DNA of 64,000 bases from Arabidopsis thaliana (taxonomy: Eukaryota; Streptophyta; Magnoliopsida; Brassicales; Brassicaceae), in NCBI RefSeq assembly GCF_000001735.4, contig NC_003076.8, positions 11,532,001-11,596,000 of the forward strand, given 5' to 3'. Shown here piece by piece: positions 45,105 through 56,591 of this stretch; the first letter of the stretch is position 1, and each line of letters opens with the position of its first letter. The position numbers and the translations under genes are program-made. The notes beneath the pieces were generated by a model. It worked only from the letters and a program-made list of their open reading frames with translations. It had not been told where the DNA came from and made no database searches.

Positions 45105-45931
45105 CGAGCGCCACGTTTGCTTCTGCAACCTGTAATTCGAGATTTTTCCAAGTTATTCAGATTCCGCATTTGATTTCATCTTTAATTCGAGATATTCGTC
45201 TATATCCCAAGGGATTGGCCGTTTAGAGCGTTTATTGACTTTATCAGTCTGTTCTTATTGCCTTCATAGTTAGATTTCGTTAATGGGAATTAGTCTGGGC
45301 TAGCTTTGCTTGAGGATTTCTATCACGGGAGTGAATTAATCTGTTGTTGAACCTGTTGTCTAGGGATAGCTTGATTGCGCTTGTTAACCATTCGAATAGG
45401 CTAGGATACCACTCTATTCGATTACCCCATCCTTATGAATTTCTCTTCTATCTGATTTCTCTATTTTATCGTTATCACTTAATCGTTCTTATTGTCTAGT
45501 TCTTAGTTTTTGCGATTACTCGATCAACTTACTCGACCACACCTAGTGTCTGGCAACAGACTGTGCAGTCGAGTATAGTTGTCTCATTTCCTGTTTGTTA
45601 CTCGACCAGTATACTCGACCACACCCAGTGTCTGGCAACAAACTGTGCAGTCGAGTATATCTGTTTCATATCCTGTCTGTTACTCGACCACATCCTACTT
45701 CTGGCATCAGCCTATTGTGGTCGAGTGATTTTAGTAATTCTGTTATTGTTTCTGTTTTCTGCATGTTCGCTTAGGATTGTTAGAAACCCCAAAACTGTTA
45801 TTGCTTGGCTTGACTTAGTGACTTCTGATCACATCTCATCTGTTTGCATCACTCCCATTTGGATTGACACCCTAAGTACTACAACGACATGATAGTGCTT
45901 TAGGATTAATTGACTTAAAAACCTATTATCA
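45105..45931 (+). repeat. Athila type 2, copy 2: 5' LTR, 5'-truncated
   Basis: It matches the LTR at 53519-55287 from CGCCAC...TTGCTTCT onward, with an internal deletion of roughly 220 bp after GATTTCATCTT. An 82-83-bp tandem duplication is present (TACTCGACCACACC at 45529 and 45612). It ends CCTATTATCA at 45931. It appears to serve both as the right LTR of copy 1 and the left LTR of copy 2. Confidence 0.85.
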
Positions 45932-45956
45932 ATTTGGCGTCATTGCCAATTGGGTG
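45932..45956 (+). promoter_or_regulatory. Primer binding site, Athila type 2 copy 2
   Basis: ATTTGGCGTCATTGCCAATTGGGTG follows the LTR directly; it is the Athila-type site with a few changes. Confidence 0.7.
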
Positions 45957-46103
45957 TTTGTTTGCTATATTTGAGATTTCAGAATATTTAAGATCAAGTT
46001 CTTTTTCATTTTTACTGAAAGTTACCAACTATGTATTTTTTCTGTTTGTCTGTTTTGATTCAGGTACTGCGAATCACCAGCTTCACCAGTTGGTACTCGT
46101 TGT

Positions 46104-48839
46104 ATGCAAACACGGTCACAAGGAAATCAGAATCTCCTATTCAATGATAACATCGACCGTATTGCACGCCAACTCAGAACACAGACAGAAACAGACACAA
46201 TGGCTGCAGTTGTAGATGAGCAAGTGCAGCCAAACAACATCGGTGCAGGCGATGCACCACGCAACCACAATCAGCGTATTGGCATCGTGCCTCCACCAGT
46301 GCAGAACAACAACTTTGAGATCAAGAGCGGTCTCATTGCCATGGTTCAGAGCAACAAGTTCCATGACCTCTCTATGGAGGATCCACTCGATCACTTGGAC
46401 GAGTTTGATAGGCTCTGCAGCCTAACAAAGATCAATGGAGTTAGTGAGGATGGCTTTAAGCTCAAATTTTTTCTATTCTCTCTTGGAGACAAAGCCCATC
46501 AGTGGGAAAAGTCGCTTCCTCAAGGCTCTATCACCTCCTGGAATGACTGCAAGAAAGCCTTCTTAACTATGTTTTTCTCAAACTCCAGGACTGCGAGACT
46601 AAGGAATGATATTTTAGGTTTCACACAGACAAATAATGAGACCTTTTGTGAAGCATGGGAGCGCTTCAAAGGTTATCAGACGCAATGTCCTCATCATGGT
46701 TTCTCCAAAGCTTCACTTCTCAGCACTCTCTACAGAGGTGTCCTTCCGAAGATCAGGATGCTTCTTGATACCGCTTCTAACAGGAACTTCCTCAACAAAG
46801 ACGTTGAAGAAGGATGGGAGCTGGTAGAGAACTTGGCACAGTCGGATGGCAACTACAATGAAGATTACGATAGAAGCATCCGCCACAGCTCTGATTCTGA
46901 TGAGAAGCACCGCAGGGAAATGAAAGCCATGAATGACAAACTGGACAAGCTACTCCTTGTGCAACAGAAGCACATTCATTTCCTGGGTGATGATGAGACG
47001 TTCCAAGTTCAGGATGGGGAAACTCTACAGTCAGAAGAGGTCAGCTATGTGCAAAACCAAGGAGGTTACAACAAAGGTTTCAACAACTTCAAGCAGAACC
47101 ATCCCAATCTGTCTTACAAAAGTACAAATGTTGCAAACCCGCAGGACCAAGTCTACCCTTCACAGCAGCAGAATCAACCCAAGCCCTTTGTTCCATACAA
47201 CCAAGGTCAGGCGTATGTTCCTAAGCAGCAGTATCAGGGCAACTATCCGCAGCAACTTCCACCACCTGGGTTCACACAGCAGCAACAACTACCAGTTTCA
47301 ACAACTCCAGATTCAGACTTGAAGAACATGTTACAGCAGATTCTCCAGGGACAAGCAGCAGGAGCAATGGATCTCGCAAAAAAGATGGCAGAAATCCACA
47401 AGAAGGTTGATTGCACTTTCAACGATCTGAACATCAAACTTGAGGCACTTACTTGTAAGGTCAGATACATGGAAGGACAATCTGCATCGACCTCTACTCC
47501 CAAAGTAACAGGACTTCCAGGGAAGTCCATACAGAACCCGAAGGAATACGCCACCGCTCACGCTATCACCATCTGTCATGATCGAGAGCTACCTACTCGA
47601 CATGTCTCCAACTTAATCACTGAGAACAGTGATGTTCAGGAAGGGGAGGCTTCTACTCAAATTGAAATTTCAGTTGTTGGACTCGACAATTCAGCAGGAT
47701 CCCGTTTTTAAACTCGGTCCAACCTTGACGAGAAAGCAGCCATCATTGAGAGGATGGTAAAAAGATTCAAGCCAGCACCATTACCTTCACGTGCTCTTCC
47801 ATGGAAATTCAGGAAAGCATGGATAGAAAGATAAAATTCTCTTGTAGAAAAGCAGCTTGATGAGATGGAAGCGGTGATGCCTCTAATAGAAGTTCTCAAC
47901 CTGATCTCGGATCCTCACAAAGATGTGAGAAATTCAATTCTGGAAAGGATCAAGATTTATCAAGATTCAAAAGACGAATGTGATGCTAATCCGTCTAGGG
48001 CCACTGTTAAGAGGAGTGTTCACGAAAAACTGGAAGATCCTGGAACTTTCACTTTACCATGTTCCATTGGTCAATTGGTTTTCAACAATTGTCTATGTGA
48101 TTTGGGAGCTTCAGTAACCTTAATGCCACTCTCCGTGGCAAGGAAGCTGGAATTCACTCAGTACAGGCCTTGCGACCTGACTTTGATCCTTGCTGATAGG
48201 TCTTCAAGAAAACCCTTCGGCTTGCTAAAAGATCTGCCAGTAATGATTTATGGAGTGGAAGTACCTATAGATTTCGTTGTGCTTGAGATGGAAGTAGAAC
48301 CTAAGGATCCTCTAATCCTAGGGAGACCTTTCTTAGCGTCAGTGGGAGCAATGATAGATGTCAAAGACGGGAGAATAAGTCTTAACCTTGGGAAGCACAT
48401 CAAGCTACAGTTTGATATCAACGAAACTTCGCAAAGGACAGCTGTAAGAGAAAAGATCAGGGCTCAACCTCAACCTTCGAATTCAATCACCAGACCAAGC
48501 ACAACCTCTACACCTGACTTGTGAGATCTCAAAAAGAAATCTGATGAGCAAGAAGAAACCATAGAGAAGCTAGCTCAGACAGTTGAGGAACTTAAGAGTA
48601 AACTGGATCAGATGCAAGAGAAAGCTCAATCAAAATGCGGGATTGATACTATCCCGAGAAAAAAGTTTACTTCAAGATGGTCTGAGGAGTTAGATTATCC
48701 ACCAGAAGAGAAAGAGGCCTATTTCGAGGAAAGAAGAATTGAGTATTCTGCTACTCATCTCTCAAGAGAGGATGCTGAATATGATGATGAGATCAGAGAG
48801 GACTATGCAGATCCTCTCTATCACCCATTTTCTTCTTAA
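46104..48839 (+). pseudogene. Athila type 2 copy 2: gag-protease-coiled-coil ORF with three stops
   Basis: One frame of 912 codons runs from ATG 46104 to the stop at 48837-48839, broken only by TAA 47709-47711, TAA 47832-47834 and TGA 48522-48524. Gag (PF03732-like): [66 protein letters not shown] Gln-rich stretch and [20 protein letters not shown] follow. Protease: [20 protein letters not shown] (D-L-G-A), [31 protein letters not shown]. Tail: coiled coil DEQEETIEKLAQTVEELKSK, then IPRKKFTSRWSEELDYPPEE and LSREDAEYD. There is no zinc knuckle, RT, RNase H or integrase. The tail closely follows that of copy 1, so it is a family feature, not random decay. Confidence 0.88.
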
Positions 48840-50020
48840 TGAGTGTGAGGAGTCAAGTTAGAGACTTTAAACAAGCTCACTTAGGAGGAATTCCCAAGAC
48901 TGTTCCTGTAAATAAAAAAATTATTTCCTTGTTATTTTTTATTTGCTTTTGGTTGTATTTGTGATCCTCAGGAACAGAGAAACAGCGTGGAGGTAGAGTA
49001 AAAATTCAAAAATATTACTCTACAGAGCAACAGGGGATCGAGTATGTCAGAAATTCAAGAATTTGAAAAACTTCTATTGCACTCAGAGGCCATGAGATCG
49101 AGTAGGTTTGTCGAGTATTAGTGATGATTTTAAAAACCAAAAATTTGAAATTATACTTATACTCGACCAACAGAAGCTACAAAGACTTACAGGGAGTTTA
49201 TCAAGTTTACAGAGGATTCAGAAGGTTCTAGTAAAAAGGTAACAACGCTTCAGGACAAACAGACAGAGCGTGGCCCACCACCTCTTCATTTTTTTTTCCC
49301 CACGCGTTTCTAAGGATGAGGAAATCCCCTCCCTCCTTCCCAACCACTCGATCCTAATCCCCTTTCCTTTCCCATCGACACCATCTCTCTTCCTCTCCAA
49401 ACACTCGACCTCTCCACTACACTCGACCTCACCGCTCACTCGATCTCACTGCTCCGGCTTCACCATCTCTCACCGCTTTGTCTCCCTTCTCACTCGACCA
49501 CAACACAGCCCTCGCCGCTCACGCCACCGCCCTCTTTCTCTTTCACTCGACGACAGGACCGGTTTTATCATCTCTCACCGCTCTCGTCTCCTCTTCACTC
49601 GACCGTAGGAGCACCTCGAACTCTCCTTACTCGACCATGCAACAATTCTGACTAAGAACTCTTCACTTGATTTCCAACAAACCGCCAGAGCTTCTCTCTC
49701 TCCTTCTCACTCGACCATAACTCGACCTCTCCCTCCTCACCGTTCAAGCCTCCTCCAATCCACTCGACCGCTCATCTCTCCACGCCTCTCAATCGGTCAA
49801 CCGGAGTTCACCTACTCTCATCACCTCCATTTACTCGACCACATCGTTGCCGTCTCTCATTCGCTTTCTCTCGACCGCAAAACCGCAAAACTCGAAGCCA
49901 CAATTTCAATGTACTCGACTAGTTTACTCGACTGGTATACTCGGCCGGTTTAGTATTTGCGCTTATTGAAACTAACATATTGACGTTTAGTTTGAGTTGT
50001 ATTTTTTTCAGGAAATCAAT
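48840..50020 (+). other. Athila type 2 spacer with many ACTCGACC motifs
   Basis: It starts with the post-pol motif (TGAGTGTGAGGAGTCAAGTTAGAG). From about 49340 to 49940 the plus strand holds well over a dozen CTCGACC / CTCGATC octamer-like motifs spaced irregularly in C/T-rich sequence. The ORF at 49270-49608 is a by-product of this composition and I do not regard it as a gene. The end of the stretch reads like a leader before the env-like ATG. Confidence 0.7.
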
Positions 50021-51852
50021 ATGAGTAACTACAGTGGCGAGTCCTCTATGGATGCGGATTACAACGTCGAGGAAGCTGAGTCTTGGTCAACTAGACCGGA
50101 GAGAGAGCAACAAGCTTATGAGAGTTTCAGAGCTGACACCCAACGCTCAGTAGCTCGACGCAATGAAAGGAGGGCTGAGATTGCTAGAGGAAAAAGTGCA
50201 ATGACCAGTAGATATGCATTGATCGACGAAGATATTGACGTCGAGTATGAGCCTGAGTCATGGCCCAGAGAGACGAAGCTGTTGAACAGGCCTGATGAAG
50301 TTACAGTGGAGGAGTACATCAGAATTTTCGATCTGAACGACTTCTGGGGAATGAGGTACCCCTGTTATCAGACTTTAGCCCAGCTGGGGCTACTGGAGGA
50401 CGTACAACACTTATTTGAGAAGTGTCATCTGGAGACATTAATGTCTTACCCGTACGTCACCTACAAGAAGGAAACAATAGAGTTTCTCTCCACTCTGCAA
50501 GTGTAGATGTATCAGGGACTTACAGTAGATGAGCTGGAGAGTGAAGGGTTGGGGTTCTTGACTTTTTCAGTGAGCGAGCAGCATTACCAGCTATCTATCA
50601 GGAGCTTGGAAGGATTGTTTGGTTTCCCCAGTGGAAAGGGAACTAAACCCAAGTTCGAGAGGGAAGAGTTGAAGGATTTGTGGTTAACTATTGGGAACGA
50701 TATGGCGCTCAACTCTGCGAGGTCCAAGAGCAACCAGATTCGAAGCCCTGTGATCCGTTACTATCAACGCTCTTTAGCAAATATTCTGTACTCTAGCGAA
50801 TCTACAGGCACCGTATCTAACACAGACATGGAGATGATTGATTCTGCACTCAAGGGCATTCTCCGCAGCACAAAGGGAAAGAAGGGCCTGAAGGGCGACC
50901 TCAATGATGCACCACCAGTTATGCTTCTGTTGATCCACCTGGGTAGATATAGGAAGTGGGCGCACACCAACGGGAAGAACAGGTCGCCAGGAGCCCTTTG
51001 TTTGGTGTACCTTTCACGTCTCCAGGGTTCGATCCGAGGATGATAGACTTAGATCACTTGCGTCGTTGTGAGTTTCTGGAGCACGACATGGTCGGCGATT
51101 TCTATCGCTACAAATTCGAGCACTCCTTTACCCGAACAGCCAACATTCTGCTTCCCTGCACTAAGGCCACAACCATATTCCAGGGCGAAAACATTAACAT
51201 CAAGCCTGCGCGTGATTACCTTTACTTTGAGAGCGCTCCACCGACTGATGACAATGTCCCTACAACAGAAGCTAAAGAGGATGAGATTGCTGAGACAGAT
51301 GAGGATAGGGAGGAGGAGGACGATACGAGCATGTATCATTTCAGTGAGCATGTACCCCCAGCGAGGGAGAGCAAGAGCTTGAGCGAAGCTCACAGAAACA
51401 ACAACAAGTTGCAGAAGTGGTGCAAGAAACAAGATAGGCTACTCATCAAGTGCTTCAAGGCCATCAAGTTTCTGACAGACAAGCTAAGTTGCTCCTCTTC
51501 TACCACAGCTATTCCGCAGGGAGAGCCTCCTCAGGACATGCCCTCGAGGGGATATGACGCGCCAGACCCAAGTCGCCACAGGCCTGAGCCAAGTCACCAC
51601 AGGCCTGAGCCTAGTAACCGAGTAGTCTCACAGGTCCTTACGAGGCATTCATCATTCGAGCCTCGGGAGCTCGGGAGAATGAACAAGGCTACACTGGCTC
51701 GGTCTGGCAGCAGGAATACACGACTTCTCCAGTCCCATAGCTTACGCGACCGCGGTGCTGACTGCAGCAGAAATAGAGAGGTCGAGTATCATCAGAGCGG
51801 TGCTGACCGCGACGAAGGAGCAGAGGTCGAGTACCCCCAGGGGGGAAGCTGA
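50021..51852 (+). pseudogene. Athila ORF-1 / env-like protein, type 2 copy 2, nearly full length
   Basis: This is the extra Athila protein (ATHILA ORF-1 family, PF03078), in env position; function unproven. ATG at 50021 starts MSNYSGESSMDADYNVEE. Conserved parts: EEYIRIFDLNDFWGMRYPCY, LAQLGLLEDVQHLFEKC, ETIEFLSTLQV, then a TAG at 50504-50506, QHYQLSIRSLEGLFGFPSGK, SPVIRYYQRSLANILYSSES, PPVMLLLIHLGRYRKWA. A frame change near 50990 leads to PLFGVPFTSPGFDP, FYRYKFEHSF and an acidic region (DEDREEEDDTSMYHF). Then come a helix LQKWCKKQDRLLIKCFKAI and a Pro/His/Arg tail with RHRPEPSHHRPEPS. The start at 49997 would add MYFFQEIN and is less likely. One stop and one frameshift separate it from an intact gene. 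Confidence 0.82.
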
Positions 51853-53504
51853 GACACAACAGGGAGATTCTTCGATGGCCTAGGAGCAATCACAGGCAGC
51901 TATTGACGACCAACTCCGCTCCTTTTTCCACTGAGGTAAACACCTCACTTCACCATTGTAATATACCATCTCTTGTTTTTATTTTGTTTCTGTGATGTGT
52001 TTTGTCCTGAGTACTCTCTTCCAAATTTGGTCACACAGTGGACTATGTGATTTAAGTTTGGGGGAGGGCTCAGGAAGTGTGTGTTGCATTGTCTAGAATC
52101 TTGAGTCTGCATTCATTTAAGGCATAGAAAAACAAACAAAAAAATTGAAAAATTTCAGAAAATGACTTCACAAAAACAGAGTGTTCATGTAGTTGCATAG
52201 GGGATAATGATGAAATAGCCTTGTAAGCATTTTGGTTCACCAAATAAGCTCAGTGCCCTCGTTGTTAATTGTTTGATGCGTAGTTAATGAAATTGAAGTA
52301 AAACTGCACCATGCCTAGATTGCTCTACTCGACCACACTGTTAGGATCTGATACCATTTCCTATCAATTTGAACTTGAATCTGATATAGAATTATCATGT
52401 CTTGGCATCGAATTTGAACTCATGGATACCCTAAAATACTTGGATTTTCTTACTCATTTTTACCACTTTTGTTAGTCCAAGTAGCTGACTCTCCTTATTA
52501 GAGCAGTTAACCCGAACCAAAACCTAAACTTTCTTTCAAGCCCTATATCACTTGTGAGTGTTTGTGAGGTCTTATTTCGATTGAGCTTGGTAGAAAGTGT
52601 TAGGTTCGTAACGACAGAGAGAGTATCTCATGTAGTTCTAGTTCGCGTTTTTCAGACTGGATAGGACTAGATGGGCGCTTATATCATGGGTTGGGATGTG
52701 TTTAAAAGAAAAGGGTGAGTTCATTGTTGATAAGGAAAGGGAAAAAATTCTAGGGGAAGTAAGCTAAAGAATTTAGAAAAAAAAAATGTAGTAATTGGGA
52801 ATGTTAAAGAAAAGAATGAGGTTCTTGTTAGCTAAAGAAGAAGGGTTAAAAGCCTTTGGTTTTAAAGATTAAAAACAGGAACCTTAGTTGTTAAATAAAT
52901 CCAAATCCGCTAGATGTATCAGAGTGTTGAGAAAGCTTCTCCTAGAGTTAAGAGAAAAGAAAAGAAGGATATGAAAAAGAGTTTAAAAGATTCACGAGTG
53001 CAAAGGGTAGAGTTAAGTTCTTGTATTAGGATTGGAGTTGGGATTACCATTAGAGCTTCATTGTTATACTCTGGGTAGATGGGATCTTATCTCTGTAGGC
53101 ATAGCTTGGGACTTACCTTTAGCATTCTACTAAAGTTCAATCATTTTTTGAGAGATCCCCTGTTACTGAAGCCTATTCTGTAAGGGACCATCTTTGTCTC
53201 TTGACCTTCACCTTAGCCAAATGAGTTCATTGATGATGCATTGCTTGATTCACGTTCCAGAACTAATGAATGTTAAAGGGATTGGTAGATTTGAAAGCAT
53301 GTGTAGGTCGAGTATAGGAGACGGATTGATTGATAACAAGGCATGGCTAACGTTTTTGAGTAAAATTCGATCATATCGCATCTTAGAACTACCAACTTGG
53401 ACATTGATTTTATTTGCTCTATTTGATGCTTTGGTTCTGAGTCCCCACCTTCAAACCTCTCCTTCAACTATGTCTTCTTATTTGCTTGAGGGCAAGCAAA
53501 GACT
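51853..53504 (+). other. Athila type 2 copy 2, 3' untranslated region
   Basis: Non-coding; repeats the layout of 41544-42941 in copy 1. It contains long A/G-rich stretches (52700-52990) and no gene. The region 53194-53467 reads open but has no domain. Confidence 0.7.
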
Positions 53505-53518
53505 AAGTTTGGGGGAGT
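53505..53518 (+). promoter_or_regulatory. Polypurine tract, Athila type 2 copy 2
   Basis: AAGTTTGGGGGAGT stands immediately before the LTR start TGATATG; it would prime plus-strand synthesis. Confidence 0.8.
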
Positions 53519-55287
53519 TGATATGTCTATAATTTGCATGTTTTCAGTGATCATTCATCATCATTTTGAGTCTAGTTTCATATCATTCATCACTGTTTTA
53601 TATCATTTCTCATCATTCTTGCACACTTTGCACGATTAGGATAGCTTTGCATACATATTGCAATCTTGAGTGGTTTTCAGGTGATTTGGAGCTGTTGGCG
53701 AGCAAAGTGGAAGAAGCGAGCCAGAATCAGAGGACATACTCGACCCCCTGGTCGAGTAACTTTGGAGCCATTCTTCCCATCTACTCGACCTCGTGGTCGA
53801 GTAACCTCAGCTCAGGCCACTCGATGACGCCACTCAACCCCCAGATCGAGTATCACTTCGCCATACCACCTGACCACCCTCGACCGTCCACTCTACCATA
53901 TTACTCGACCCCTAGGTCGAGTATCATCACTCACCACCAGAACCATCACTCGACCAAGCACTCGATCACATCGTCGGAGTCTATTCAAATCCGCACTCAA
54001 CCAGACAAGCTGAGCACAAGAAAGAGAAGGGAGAAGAAGTGTTTGGAAGCGGCCTGGAGCTCCATCGGATCACGACGCCCATCTCGGCCCATTATCACTC
54101 TATGGGCCGGGCGATTAGGTTAATGGCCCGTCTACTATCATTTTATTTCGCTTTGTATAAATAGATGTCTTAGGGTTCTGTCCGGAGACATCTAGTCGAC
54201 ATTGAGTTTTTGCTTCAGTTTTATTTTCTGTTTTACTCTGGCTACGCCACTTTTGCTTCTACAAACCTGTAATTCGAGATTTTTGCAAGTTATTCAGATT
54301 CTGCATTTGATTTCATCTTTCATCTTGTTTCTCTACTCTTTATCTCTTTACTTATGCAATATTATCATTCACCTGCGTTTATGTCTTTGAGCAGTATAGA
54401 GTTCTTAAGGATGGGATAGAGTAGTTGTGGAATCCGTAGTCTGTAGAATGGTTAAGTTTTAGAATTGATTGAATCCCTTCAGGACTAGTTGCGTTTACTG
54501 CTTATTTCTTTCTGATCAACTGGAATTTGATCCACTAGTTCCTGAGATATTCGTCTCTATCCCAAGGGATTGGCCGTTTAGAGCGTTTATTGACTTTATC
54601 AGTGTGTTCTTATTGCCTACATAGTTAGATTTCGTTAATGGGAATTAGTCTGGGCTAGCTTTGCTTGAGGATTTCTATCACGGGAGTGAATTAATCTGTT
54701 GTTGAACCTGTTGTCTAGGGATAGCTTGATTGCGCTTGTTAACCATTCGAATAAGCTAGGATACCACTCTATTCGATTACCCCATCCTTAAGAATTTCTC
54801 GTCTATCTGATTTCTCCTATTTTATCGTTATCACTTAATCGTTCTTATTGTCTGTTTCTTAGTTTTTGCGATTACTCGATCAACTTACTCGACCACACCT
54901 AGTGTCTAGCAACAGACTGTGCAGTCGAGTATAGTTGTCTCATTTCCTGTCTGTTACTCGACCAGTATACTCGACCACACCCAATGTCTGGCAATAGACT
55001 GTGCAGTCGAGTATATATGTTTCATATCCTGTCTGTTACTCGACCACATCCTACTTCTGGCATCAGCCTGTTGTGGTCGAGTGATTTTAGTAATTCTGTT
55101 ATTGTTTCTGTTTTCTGCATGTTCGCTTAGGACTGTTAGAAACCCCAAAACTGTTATTGCTTGGCTTGACTTAGTGACTTCTGATCACATCTCATCTGTT
55201 TTCATCACTCCCATTTGGATTGACACTCTAAGTACTACAACGACATGATAATGCTTTAGGATTAATTGACTTAAAAACGTATTAGCA
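53519..55287 (+). repeat. Athila type 2, copy 2: 3' LTR, full length
   Basis: It starts TGATATGTCTATAATTTGC and ends GTATTAGCA (other copies: CTATTATCA, giving TGATA...TATCA ends). The U3 part carries ACTCGACC-N4-GGTCGAGT palindromes at about 53738, 53780 and 53901. TATAAATAG is at 54156. The 82-bp tandem duplication lies at 54886/54968. It abuts CACTA C, so the element seems to have inserted into C's transposase gene. Confidence 0.88.
54156..54164 (+). promoter_or_regulatory. TATA box of Athila type 2 LTR (copy 2, 3')
   Basis: TATAAATAG followed by ATGTCTTAGGGTTCTG; conserved with 36184. Confidence 0.55.
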
Positions 55288-55318
55288 CCAAGCAATTTTT
55301 CAATGCGCAAAAATAACC

Positions 55319-56591
55319 ATGTATTACCTCTTTTGGATCAGGTTAACAAGATTCAATGAGGGTGAAGTTCCTGTATATCATGTTCCTAGAGTACCTAATA
55401 TATTTAGTTCTGTTAGTCGTCCAAGTGGAGAAATACGTGAAGTATGGCTATCAGAGGAAGACTATCAATGCGCACATGGATATGTTATACGAAATTGTGA
55501 TTATTTTCAAGTAATTAAGAGGTATATAACAAAAGTCATACTCCCATTTTAGGTTTTTAATTATAAATGTTTGTTTACTAACCCTTATATGTTGTTTTTA
55601 TCTTTATAGTATGTTCGAAGATTTTCTTTCTATTAAATATCCAGGATTGAACGAAAAAGAACTCTTCGTGAAAAGAGGCGAGGAATATCATGTGTGGGTG
55701 AAAGATTATGTATGTGTAAATAGTTTATCTATATATGATTTGCATTTATTTATTGTTATTCATATCTATAATGATGTTTATTTCTAAATTTGCATACAGG
55801 TTACATATTGGAACTCTAGTAATCGATTTCCAACTTGGGTTCAAGAGATAGTCGATGGACCTTTTCACAAAGTCAAAACATGGCCAATGTATTTTACAAG
55901 AGGCTATTTGTTTCATACGCAGAGTCATGGAGCTGGACGTAAGACTTGTAACTATGGTGTATGTCTGAAAGGTGAAAATTATACGGATGCATCTGACGCC
56001 GCAGATTTTTACGCAAACTTAACTGATATCATAGAACTTGAGTATGAGGGGGTGGTCAGTTTGAAAATCACACTTTTTAAATGTTCGTGGTATGACCCTA
56101 AGCTCGGAAGAGGTACTCGGAGGAGCAATAGTGGTGTTGTCGACGTTCTTTCATCAAGGAAATACTACAAATACGAACCCTTTATTTTAGGTACGTATGG
56201 TATATATATATGGTCATTTAGTTTTTCTAGTTAATATACAAATATCTAATTCTCCAAATATGGTGCATTTACAAACAGCATCTCAAGCGTAACAAGTGTG
56301 CTTTATTCCTTATCCATACATGAAAAAACCAAAGCGGGAGTGGCTCAATGTTTTAAAAGTAAATCCAAGGGGAAACATATTAGGAGAATATGAAAATAAA
56401 GACCCGAGTTTATTGCAAACAGAAAATGATAATGCTGTTAAATAACAACAATAGAAGATTTTGTACTCGACAATTTGACAATCAATCGCAACCCCATAAA
56501 CCTCGATTTAGATGCCGATCCAGAAAATGAATTTCGATGTAATTTATCGTCTTCTGATGATGAAGAACAAGAAGACGAAGAACAATATTAG
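55319..56591 (+). pseudogene. CACTA transposase C-terminus (DUF4216), element C
   Basis: Three coding blocks separated by intron-like A/T-rich sequence: EGEVPVYHVPRVPNIF and WLSEEDYQCAHGYVIRNCDY (55345-55510); FEDFLSIKYPGLNEKELFVK and VWVKDY (55610-55708); VTYWNSSNRFPTWVQEIVDG through YEGVVSLKITLFKCSWYDP (DUF4216) to YEPFILG (55801-56190). Next come KPKREWLNVLKVNPRGN and an acidic tail LSSSDDEEQEDEEQY ending near 56591. DUF4216 is usual at the C-terminus of plant CACTA transposases; its role is unknown. The catalytic part is missing, and small breaks occur near 56440. Confidence 0.8.

Noticed and set aside
45563-45892. 109-codon ORF, also present at 54919-55248
   Set aside because: It lies in the LTR and repeats only because the LTR is repeated; it contains the 82-bp duplication and no known domain.
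49270-49608. 112-codon Ser/Pro/His-rich ORF as a possible gene
   Set aside because: The composition comes from the repeated CTCGACC motif in C/T-rich DNA; no domain and no counterpart in copy 1.
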